A stretch of 64,000 nucleotides of DNA from Erythroxylum novogranatense. Its lineage: Eukaryota; Streptophyta; Magnoliopsida; Malpighiales; Erythroxylaceae. A program made the position numbers and the translations under genes. The notes beneath the pieces are model-generated. The model did no database searches, was not told where the DNA came from, and saw nothing but the letters and a program-made list of their open reading frames with translations. Where the stretch lies: NCBI GenBank assembly GCA_029891385.1, contig CM057224.1, forward strand, positions 37,577,005 through 37,641,004, in the 5' to 3' direction. Within the stretch, counting starts at the first letter, position 1, and each line of letters opens with the position of its first letter. Shown in pieces: positions 12,365 to 21,362 of the stretch.

Positions 12365-13043
12365 GTGAGTAACCTAGTTGGTTTCTCAAATTTCGGTTGT
12401 GTACATGCTTAACGTGAATTACGTGCAAAGGTGAATTGTATGATTTCTGGCATGTATAAAAGTGGATGATTGTATTATATGATTTTACTTGTCAATGATA
12501 CCGATATTGATAGATGGGCTTTATAGCCATTATCTTGAACATCGCTATCTTTGGGCTTTATAGCCATATCGTGGATTCAACGATACACTGGGCTTTATAG
12601 CCAAACACCGTACATTTATCGCATCTTGTCGCATGCATAATTGCATGATCGATAATGGACGTGCCCCAGTTGCTATTATTACCGATAAGAGCTTGAGCTC
12701 TCATCTTTGTCGACCGCCACGAGCCCGCAGGGAGAAATCTCGACGCGTCCCCATGAACACCGACCGAGCACTTGGGCACAATCTCAATAATCGGAAAGAG
12801 TCACATATGCATTGCATTCGCATAAATGACCGCTTTGTGATAAATCTTGCTTCGTGATGGTATGTGTTCTCGTGAATGGTTTATTATTCTTTGGATATGG
12901 TTATTGATTTGCTTATTGGTAATTGATGATTATTGTCTTTATCTCATGACGCCACGGGCGTAATGCATGATTTGAGTGAACCATCGATGATGGTTTCTCA
13001 CCGAGTTCGCAAAACTCACCCAAAATTTGCATTTATTTTTCAG
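12365..13043 (+). other. Intron-like interval in LTR A
   Basis: A strong donor-like GTGAGTAAC at 12365 and a pyrimidine tract with TTTTTCAG ending at 13043 enclose 679 nt, with the conserved hairpin just upstream of the acceptor. The donor context AGGTGAGTAACCTAGTTGG is also found in both LTRs of element B. Confidence 0.45.
12513..12605 (+). repeat. Three GGGCTTTATAGCC repeats in LTR A
   Basis: Three copies of GGGCTTTATAGCC spaced about 40 bp apart, each with a CGAT-containing spacer. Reverse-complement copies occur in both LTRs of element B near 16795-16850 and 22380-22435. Confidence 0.85.
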
Positions 13044-13382
13044 TCTGAAGAATACTCCGGTTGACACGGAGTATGTCTCGTCAGACGAGTAAAGGTTAGA
13101 GGTCGGGATCGGTTAGGTATGCATTAGTGTTTTAGTAAATTGTATTCCGCAATCACTGTATAATAACTGTAATAACTGAAACTGGTTTTTATTGAACACG
13201 GATTTTCATTACTTACTGTGTTTGCCGTGTGAACGTGGAGTTAAGGGCTCCAAAGAGAAGAAAAAAAATGTATACTGAATTTTAAATCGACTGATGTAGT
13301 ACGCCACTCTCGTGGGACACGGACTCGGATATCACCAACGATATCGGGTTCGGGTCTTACGGGTGTGGGGTGTTACACAGTC

Positions 13383-14460
13383 CCTGATCATGTGTCCTTT
13401 CTCACAGCATCGGAAGCATGCTTCAAGTAACTTGAAGCACTCTCTCCTATGAAATTTCCCACAATGCTCACATTGGGGGTTTGTATTCACGCGACTACTC
13501 CTCTCCATCTTTCTATTGCCTCCCACAGTTGAGGCTTGCACTGAAACTACCTTCCCTTGCTTATTCTTGGCAAAGCCACTACTCCCTACTTCACTCTGGG
13601 AGTGAAAACTCCTCTCTGGCATGGGAGCACTCATTCCCTTCTTAACAGACTGTTCCTGACTCTTTCTCTTCTTATTCACTTCGTATCTTATGTTTTCCAG
13701 TTTCTCAGCTTGGAGTGCAGCATCTACTAATTGTTGGTAGTCACAGAAGTTGTGGATCAACACCTTCTCCATAATCCCCAAATGAAGACCGCCCTCAAAC
13801 TTGCGACACTTGTCCACCTCATTCACCACAATGTTGGCCACATATCAGGAAAACTGAGTGAACTTCAATTCATACTCACTCACACTCATATCCCTCTATG
13901 TGAGATTCAAAAATTCTCTGGCCTTCTCTTGAATATAGACCCTCGAGAAGTACTTTCTCCTGAAAGCTTCCAAAAAGTCCCTCTATGTCAGCACTGGAGG
14001 CATAGCCTGACTGTGGGGCACTAATTCCCACTAATGAAGTGCATCCCCTTGCAGCAAGCTAACTGCGTAATCCAACTTCTCTTCGTCGGAACACTTCATT
14101 TGAATCAGGACTCTCTCGGTCCTCTTCAACCATGCTTCTGCCTCTTCAAGGTTGGTAGTCCCATTGTAGCCAATAGCCTCAAATTTGCGGAGCTTATCAT
14201 ACTGCCCACTCCTCTCCATCGGAGCTGGTACCGGCACTCGTGACCTTTAGCCCACGGCATATGTGAAAGCCTGGGCAAAGGCCTGAAAAAACTGCGGGTC
14301 TGTAGATGACATAGGAGGAGGAGGTGGTGGCACTTCATGTTGTACACTAGGTGCCTCAGAATCAGGAGTAGGGTGTGTCCCAACATCTTGCGGGACATAG
14401 GATTCATCTGTGCTCCCTTGATGAGAGCTAGATTGAGTTAGAGCTCCTCAAGTTCTTTTT
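13383..14460 (-). pseudogene. Tekay-type gag (capsid and zinc knuckle), broken
   Basis: The structural protein that would form the particle and bind element RNA. Motifs N to C: MERSGQYDKLRKFEAIGYNG, EEAEAWLKRTERVLIQM, YAVSLLQGDALH (about 14031-14180), RDFLEAFRRKYF, EYELKFTQF, then VDAALQAEKLE. The zinc-knuckle region reads CEHCGKFHRRECFKLLEACFRCCEKGHMIRDC (given by position 13383-13480, key residues only), where the second knuckle has CFRCCEKGHMIRDC. Stops at 14031-14033 and 13983-13985 replace expected Trp codons; others near 13910 and 13848 fit Gln and Arg codons. An N-terminal frame change occurs around 14250. The C-terminus continues at 9217 beyond solo LTR A. Confidence 0.82.
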
Positions 14461-14662
14461 CGAGGCTGCGTAGTCACTCCTTCAATAGAAAACCATTTAA
14501 AATCTTTAGTTCATGTAAAATAGTTTCAAATCATGTAAAACAATTTAAAACAATGCAAGTTGTTCATTTAAAAGAAAATAATGCATGTTTATTTGGTAAA
14601 TGAAAACTACCTATTCCATGCCTAGGGTACTTCTAAACCTAGTCCCAACCTGGACCTAAACC
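14461..14662. other. 5' leader of the Tekay-type element
   Basis: AT-rich sequence between the primer-binding site and gag, with repeated TCATGTAAAA and CAATTTAAAA phrases. It is the expected untranslated leader; no reading frame is supported. Confidence 0.6.
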
Positions 14663-14683
14663 TAGTCGCTTTGATATCATAAT
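14663..14683 (-). other. Primer-binding site of the Tekay-type element, degenerate
   Basis: The minus strand reads ATTATGATATCAAAGCGAC, two substitutions from the initiator-Met tRNA complement TGGTATCAGAGC. It directly follows the 5' LTR end (minus strand, 14684). Confidence 0.65.
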
Positions 14684-15777
14684 TGTGTTGGACCTTGTTT
14701 TCGGAGCCCAACAATCGAAATCACAAACCTTGTGCTTATTACCCTGGAGGGTTATTGCCATCATTCCACAAGGTTGGTGTGCCCACACCAGTCAATCACC
14801 TAAAATACAACTTGACTTCTTCAAAGCAATTGTAGCTCTAAGTCTCTTGTTTGTTTTGAAGCAAGAATCATCTCCATCAGAGCTCTACAACTTAAGATAT
14901 GTTTAAAAAGCTAAAACATGTACATACTCCAATCATGCTCTCCCAACTGACCCCTCACTTTCTCTCGATAAAACTTATTCAAATCAACTTCAAAAAACAC
15001 CAATTTTCATGGAGAGATGGGACAAGATGTTAGGAATCCATTTCTTTAAGAATCACTTCATTTGGATGTCTAGAGGAGAAGTTATACCCAAACGAATCCC
15101 ACATGTTCATGTCCTTACTCATATTGTACCTGCCTTGGTGCAATTGTCATAACTCTCACTACAGATGTCGGATTGACTTTTTTTAGACGGTTTGAAAGAA
15201 GACTTCTAGATCTACAACTTTTGTGAAGACCTTAAAGACCAATTCTACAACTTGAAGGATTAAAAATGAAACAGAATATAATGCTACAAATTAAGACGAT
15301 GCAAAACTAAAACGATGCAAAACTAAGAACATGCAAAACTAAGACGTTGCAAACTAAGATGATGCAAAACTAAGACGATGCAAAATAAAACGATGCCAAA
15401 CTAAGACGATGCAAACTAAGATGATGCAAACTAAGATGACGCAAAACTAAAACGATGCAAAACTAAGACAATGTAAACTAAGATGATGTAAACTAAGACG
15501 ATGCAAAAATAAAACGATGCAAAACTAAGACGATACAAACTAAGACAATGCAAAACTAAGATGATGCAAACTAAGATGATACAAAACTAAGACGATGCAA
15601 TCTAAGACGATACAAAACTAACATGATGCAAAAGTAAGACGATGCAAAACTAAGATGATGCAAACTAAGATGATGCAAACTAAGACGATGCAAACTAAGA
15701 TCAATCTCCATAGCTGTCACATACACACATCCTATGCAACATCACCACGTGTGAAGATCATAACTTTTCACTACGAT
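14684..15777 (-). mobile_element. 5' LTR of host Tekay-type element, segment 1
   Basis: The LTR portion next to the primer-binding site. It starts TGTGTTGGACC on the plus strand (LTR end on the minus strand) and is cut at 15777 by element B. Sequence resumes at 24293 after the second ACGAT copy. The combined LTR is about 2.86 kb, of which 24570-26061 matches 4106-5590. It contains the minisatellite at 15291-15700. Confidence 0.82.
15291..15700. repeat. Minisatellite of AAGACGATGCAAAACT type in the Tekay LTR
   Basis: About 25 imperfect units of 13-16 bp, including AAGACGATACAAAACT variants, at the same place relative to the CTCTAGACATCCAAATGA phrase as the array in LTR X. The motif runs antisense to the element. 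Confidence 0.92.
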
Positions 15778-16144
15778 TGTAGCGCCCCCTCACCGTAGGG
15801 TACACATCGGGAAACCCGAGGGTCGCTCCGACACGTATCCTACGATAAAGGTTCACTACCAGAAAATTTCGTTCAATATCCACATGGCATCGCAATCATT
15901 TAAAACGCAATATAACAAAAATCAGTAAATTATCATCCAAAATAATTGTATCCGACATACTATCCAATGTCAGAATAGACAAGTCTATCAGTCTCCTAAC
16001 AAAATCAAAAAGGAAACTGATACAAGCATTTATCCTAAGTCATCCTCAAAAGCTAACCCAGCTGACCGACCAGTGTGCCATCACGCCTCTTGCGGCCAGC
16101 TGGCGGTGAAATAATATCTTCTGAGCTAGAGTCTACTCTATCGC

Positions 16145-17017
16145 CTTGAAAATATAATGCAATTTTGGGTGAGTTTGCGAACTCGGTGAGAAACCATCAT
16201 TGATGGTTCACTCAAATCATGCATTTACGATATTATGTCAAAGATATCTCAAGAATATACAATCAACGATATTATATACAATTTCTGATGAGTCTATAAT
16301 AGTTTACATGATCTCATCACAAGATTTCTGATTATGCAGAATTTACAAATAGCACTAACACTTATCAGTATCATATTGCAGTTCACGTTAAATCATGTCA
16401 TTGTCACAATTCAGTCATTCATTCACAATAATTTACAGTTGACAGTTACAGTCATTCACAGTAGTCACATACAGTCATTTCAGGCATTCAGTACAGTATG
16501 CAATGCACGTGCGACTCTTTTCGATTATTCGTTGTTGTGCCCAGTGCTCAATCGGTGATCGGTTGGACGTCGAGTGATTTTCTCCCTCGGGCTAGGCCCG
16601 TCATCTGAAGGTTTATGGAAAAATCCCTGGGCTCGAGGCGGTCGATAATAACGATGATCGATGGGGACGCGTCGAGATTTCTCCCTGCTCAAAGCTAGGC
16701 CCAAGAGTAATTGCGACTTGGGTCACATTCCATTATCTGATCATGCATTTATGCATGCAATGTAGTGTTTAATGATTTACAGTATACGGCTATAAAAGCC
16801 CAAAGATTCCAAAGATTCAAGAATCGCTATGATATGGCTATAAAGCCCGAGATTCGCCTCGATGTCATGTATCAAGATGCAGTCCATTCGGTGAAAGCAT
16901 GTAATTCAATCTAATACATGCCAGTAATCATACAGTAGTCATACAATTCATTTTTGCATGTAATTCACATAGAGCATGTAAACAACCGGTATTTGAGAAA
17001 CCAACTAGGTTACTCAC
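16145..17017 (-). other. Intron-like interval in element B 3' LTR
   Basis: On the minus strand GTGAGTAACC begins at 17017, and TTTTCAAG ends at about 16145 just past the hairpin block. The other LTR has the same at 21734-22608. The order matches LTR A and LTR X. Confidence 0.4.
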
Positions 17018-17571
17018 CACACTCCCGAAGCACGCCTGAAGTCCCAAAGAATGTCCGTGGAACGACGATCCAACGGCACCTCTATAACAAGAAAGTACGC
17101 CTATTATTAATCGCTTCAATTAACCAATACAAGAATGCATATGTCTTAGTGAAATGATGTACCATGCATGTTCACGATTTTCCGGTGCCAAAACCCAATT
17201 TCGGTACTTTAATGCTCAGTCCTATCTCTTTGTTCAATAGGTCGACAATATTTGATCCATCCTTAAAATCCAATCAATTTTCCTCAATTTGAATTCCCTA
17301 TAACAATTTCCTATTTATCGGGTCAAACTCTAAATTGAAATTCCCAATTAAAACTCCAATAGTCTCAATTTGACATTTAGGTCACTATACACCATAATTG
17401 ACCTTAATCTCTATAATTCATTACCAATAAAATCCAATCTAATTCCCATAATTATTCTCATTTTGTAGACCTCTTTCCCTAGTTCACAATGAATCTGGAA
17501 TCACCTCAATTGGAGGTCTACACAAAAAGTTATACTCAACAATCCAAAATCAATCCCATTAAAATCCCATT

Positions 17572-17790
17572 TGCCGCGACCACGCGGCCTTCACCGCGCC
17601 ACATTCGGATTGCTCGCCGTGGCGTGAAGGGCGCTGTCATCGCGGCAGCTCAGAATCCTTCGCCGCGATGCTCACAGATGTCTCGATCTTGGCGCGATAA
17701 TTCATCCACTCGCCGTATGCGTCCACGCCATTCGCGCAATGACGAATATATATATATATCGTCGCCATGGCTCAGCGTGCGGTAGCAGCA
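17572..17790. repeat. CpG-rich island in element B 3' LTR
   Basis: GC-rich, CpG-dense sequence with CGCCGCG-like motifs in an AT-rich LTR. It corresponds to 23166-23400 in the other LTR but differs there by many small changes. Confidence 0.8.
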
Positions 17791-18190
17791 TGCGAAGACG
17801 GATTTCGCCGTCTTCTCCGATCGCATTTCGCCATTAATGACATTAAAACCTCCATAATCACTCCCAACAACTCAAATAACCAAAATAAATACCATAGAAA
17901 CTATCAATAGCAACATTAAAACCAGTAAAACTTACCAATCACTCTCAGATCCGAAAATCTCAAGAAATCACCGTAAACCCTAATCTTTCTCAAATCAACG
18001 ATTTTCCACTCTACAACTCCTCAATCCTTCATCAAACACAATGAACCAATTAGTCTTGCACAATAAGGAGAACACCATAAGGAGAAATCAAGAAATCCTC
18101 ACCGATGGGAGGAATCGCAAGTCACCGTGGGAGGAGGAGAAGAGAAACTCGCAATTGCCTTAGAAAATTTTCCTCAATTTCAAGTCTCTG

Positions 18191-18200
18191 CTATATATAG
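18191..18200 (-). promoter_or_regulatory. TATA box in element B 3' LTR
   Basis: CTATATATAG, identical at 23786-23795 in the other LTR. About 260 bp downstream on the minus strand lies a GTAAGT donor-like site, as expected for a promoter followed by a short leader exon. Confidence 0.6.
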
Positions 18201-18685
18201 CTATAGGTCTTCTAATCAGTCCAAATTTCAGTCTCAAATTTTTCAATGGCTCCAACTATAATTCGTCTAACAGTAAAACTCTAATTTTCCTATTGCCATT
18301 GAACAGTTCTTTCAAGAATATTCATCGATCATCACCACCCAAATATTTCCAAATCGCATTCTCACCCAATTTCCCAAAATTTCCTATAAGCCACTATAAA
18401 ATACCACTCACTCATAAACTATTCTAAATCAGTCAATTGAACCCAATTACTCTAATTTTTTCTCAATTAATCACAATTTAAGCAGTCCAGTCAATTCGAT
18501 TAGTTCTAATTCACAATTAAATACCGAAAAATCATGAACGCATGTACCGATGAACATATGCATATGCAGTAGACCAGTTCCTCTATAATTAGAGGCCAGT
18601 AACATGCTCAACAAGAATACATCTGAAGGCCTATCACCACCTCATAATTATCATAATACCTCACTAACAAATAATGGATGTTACA

Positions 18686-18702
18686 TTCACCCTCCTTATA
18701 AA
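18686..18702 (-). other. Polypurine tract of element B
   Basis: The minus strand reads TATAAGGAGGGTGAA next to the 3' LTR start TGTAACATCC. It confirms the minus orientation. Confidence 0.7.
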
Positions 18703-19976
18703 ATTTCTTCCTCGAAATTTCATATACAGTGAATCAAGAGGACGGAGAATTGATCCACTCTTTTCTATTCTGATCTTCATTCATATCCTTATAATTATTT
18801 GCAAATCCTCATATTCAGTACCAGTAACACATTTATCATTTCTTAATACTGTGTTCTTAATCCAGTCCATAAAAACACTCAGAAATCGTAATCATCTTCG
18901 ATTTTAAACCACTTTACCTTAAACCACTTTACCAATCTATTTTCACGATGGTCACATAGAAGCCATTTAATAACTAATTTCGCTTCCTTATCGATTTAAC
19001 TTATTGTCATGAATTGGGATCGCCAACCCTATTACAAATTCACTTCACTATCATCATTAATCCAAATCAATCATAATCTTTGACTATATTCAGCAATCAC
19101 AACGAACTCTAAGGATATCGGTCTCACATTTGCCTCGGCGAGAACATCATCTAGTTATTCTCACTAATAACTATCCAATTCACACTCTAAATCTTTTATT
19201 ACTCTTTCGGTACATTTTTTTCAATATGACAATTATCACCAACATTAACATATTTATACGCTATTGAATTTCCGCCACCCATTTAATTTCATACCGCCTT
19301 ATCTTTGCGACTACTCAATCCTTTAATCTCTTTTACGATCCATTCAAATTCCCAAAATATTTCAATCATCATTGATTCACATATCCATAACATTTCTATA
19401 CAATTAGTGGTCCCTCGCTTTTATAACATCACATTTTCAAATAATCAATCACAATACCACAGTACAGTCTATGACATTATACTTGTCCCCAATTACGTTA
19501 AATCACATTGCATTAGATCAACTAATTGCCTCATAACCTTTACCGGGACATTTCACTAAATATTGCCAAATCTCTCATTGAAAACAATATAATTAACACT
19601 AAGCTGAGCAGTTCTCCAAATGTCTCTTTCACAATCATCACCATACTTTTCACATTTTCCTCAAACATTCGCCACTTCGGATAGATCCAAAGACTCGCTT
19701 AATTCTTGATAACTCTCTAAAGATCGATTGTCTCCAATTTCCTCGGTTTCATTACAACACATTCGACACATGGTCCTCTACTCTAATTTCCCTTACATTC
19801 AAGAAGCTTATTACACAATCGGATTCCTCACATTAACATAATGCCCATTTTCTCGATGAGTGGATTCTATCTCTCACACTTGAGTTTCCACTTTAGAATC
19901 AGTCTCCCAATAATAATTTTTTTTTCAAAAATTGCTTTTCCCAATACAGTCGTACTTTCTAAAGGAGTACTTACCA
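18703..19976. other. Non-coding internal part of element B where pol should be
   Basis: AT-rich sequence without long frames or recognisable protease, reverse transcriptase or integrase motifs on either strand. It may be the eroded edges of a deleted pol or unrelated filler. Confidence 0.55.
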
Positions 19977-20453
19977 CTAACCCATACAGTAACCTCCTTC
20001 TATTCTCATGCAGTCTATATGCTTGATGCGGTGTAATAAAGAAATATTATAAATCCAAAATCCAATCCAATAATACATATGCTTCAAAACTAAAATTAGA
20101 AGCATACCTGCTATGGCATCTGGGGAATCCTGGGCCTCTTGTCGAGTCATGGCATAGACTCTGGCCTGAGGTTGCTGTCTCCTATCCAGACTCTCAGACC
20201 TCAATGCTGATTCCTCTGCTCGGCCTCGGTCTCTGCCTCGGCCTCTCCATCCGAATCCACCATCACGACTCTGCTGTACTGCGGTATTGCTACCAGATCT
20301 TCCAGTCATAGCAGACTGGGCTCCCATAGTCTCTGGGCAGTTCCGGACCAGGTGGTCCATCGAGCCATACCGCAAACACGCTCCCGACAACCACCGACAC
20401 TCTCCGCTGTGCCGCTTACCATAATGCTCACACAGAGCAATAGATCGCCTCAA
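19977..20453 (-). pseudogene. Element B gag C-terminal part with decayed zinc knuckles
   Basis: The frame holds CEHYGKRHSGECRWLSGACL and RYGSMDHLVRNCP, clearly derived from two CCHC knuckles but with Cys replaced by Tyr in both (CEHY, CLRY). A Gly/Arg-rich stretch (RGRGRDRGRAEES) follows, then VYAMTRQEAQDSPDAIAG, the usual lead-in to the protease. The frame then leaves homology and stops, which places the deletion of pol right after gag. Cys-to-Tyr changes (TGC/TGT to TAC/TAT) fit C-to-T transitions on the other strand. Confidence 0.78.
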
Positions 20454-20750
20454 CTTCTAAAGACCGCCTACCACTACCACCATGTAAATCGTCTCTCGCC
20501 GTAACCGGACTGTCTAGTCCCTCCTGAGGATCTAAAGGATCTGCTCCGACGTCTGCTATACCCTCTACTCTCATTGCTCTGACCGTCATGGGTCTCTTAA
20601 TCCTGGTCTCTGACCAGCCTCACCACATTCTCTCAAAGAATCGCTTATCCGCACTTATGCCGCCTCACCAATGAATGTACCCATATCGACTCGCCAATCG
20701 GGTTCGGATCTCCCAATCGAGTCCGCCTCAAAACGCCGACACTGCCGGCC
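20454..20750 (-). pseudogene. Degenerate middle of element B gag
   Basis: This links the two gag segments. No continuous frame is readable, and composition is like the flanking gag. It is probably frameshifted gag linker. Confidence 0.45.
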
Positions 20751-21206
20751 TCAGAGAAATCGTGTCGAGGCATATCCCATCAGTTCATTAAACTGTACTT
20801 CATATTCAGCCACAGTCATCTGCCCCTGTCTCAGTTCTAAGAACTCTTGCATCTTCATCTCTAGATAGTCTTTGGGCATGTAATTATTCCTAAAGGCCCT
20901 CAGAAAATCCTCCCATATCAATGTATGTGGTCCGTGGTATCGCCTCAAAGCAGTCCTCCACCATCGATATGCAGGACCCTGGAGAAGAGAAACTGCGTAA
21001 TCGAAACGCTCATCCGGTACACAATCCATCTGATCGAGGACTCGCTCAGTCCTCTCAAGCCATCCCTCAGCCTCCGCAGGGTCGATGCTACCATAGAAGT
21101 TCATCACCGCCTTGCGCGATCGATCATATCTTCGCTCCGTCTCGCAGAACTCGAGGAGGCATCTCCTCCGATGAGGCATCGGGACTCGACTCCTATTAGC
21201 TCCCAC
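20751..21206 (-). pseudogene. Element B gag capsid domain
   Basis: A 151-residue frame carries the retrotransposon gag core: FYGSIDPAEAEGWLERTERV, DYAVSLLQGPAYRWW, LIWEDFLRAFRNNYMP, LEMKMQEFLELRQGQMTVAEYE and FNELMGYA. It resembles the Tekay gag in this window (shared WLERTERV / WLKRTERV, YAVSLLQG) but is clearly a different family. The frame is intact across the capsid and fails after FNELMGYA, where EF..L.R.AP-type sequence is expected. Function would be particle assembly. Confidence 0.82.
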
Positions 21207-21342
21207 CGATTCCGTGTCACCGGTAACTCAACTCTATCTTCCAGTACGGATGACCTAAAACAGACAAGAAATTTCGATCAGTTCTGCTATTCTTTACAGT
21301 GATTCAAGCCTAACAATACACTATGCCCAAAAGATGCCAAAC

Positions 21343-21358
21343 CATGCTCTGATACTAC
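21343..21358 (-). other. Primer-binding site of element B
   Basis: The minus strand reads TAGTATCAGAGCATGG, one base from the initiator-Met tRNA complement TGGTATCAGAGC, a few bases from the 5' LTR end at 21363. Confidence 0.82.
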
Positions 21359-21362
21359 TAAA

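Larger units (their letters stand above)
9223..13377 (+). mobile_element. Solo LTR A, 4155 bp, with perfect CAGTC target duplication
   Basis: It starts TGTAACATCCC and ends GGGGTGTTACA. CAGTC precedes it (9218-9222) and follows it (13378-13382), so one LTR stands alone between a 5-bp target duplication, the product of LTR-LTR recombination. It lies inside the Tekay gag and is antiparallel to it. Internal landmarks: donor-like GGTAAGT at 10144, a CpG-rich palindromic island (11655-11912), the repeated phrase GGGCTTTATAGCC (12513-12605), donor-like GTGAGTAAC at 12365, the hairpin block (12971-13026) and acceptor-like TTTTTCAG (to 13043). The GGGCTTTATAGCC phrase and donor context are shared with element B, so the two are related families. 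Confidence 0.9.
15778..18685 (-). mobile_element. 3' LTR of element B
   Basis: It starts TGTAGCGCCCCC and ends GGATGTTACA on the plus strand. On the minus strand it holds a TATA box (18191-18200), a donor-like GTAAGT near 17925, a CpG-rich island (17572-17790), donor-like GTGAGTAAC (to 17017), GGGCTTTATAGCC-type repeats and the hairpin block (16161-16216). It is nearly collinear with 21363-24287; many differences fall at CAG/CTG sites. Confidence 0.92.

Noticed and set aside
17489..17785. 98-residue Arg-rich frame on the plus strand of element B LTR
   Set aside because: Antisense to the element, produced by the CpG island; the other LTR breaks the frame.
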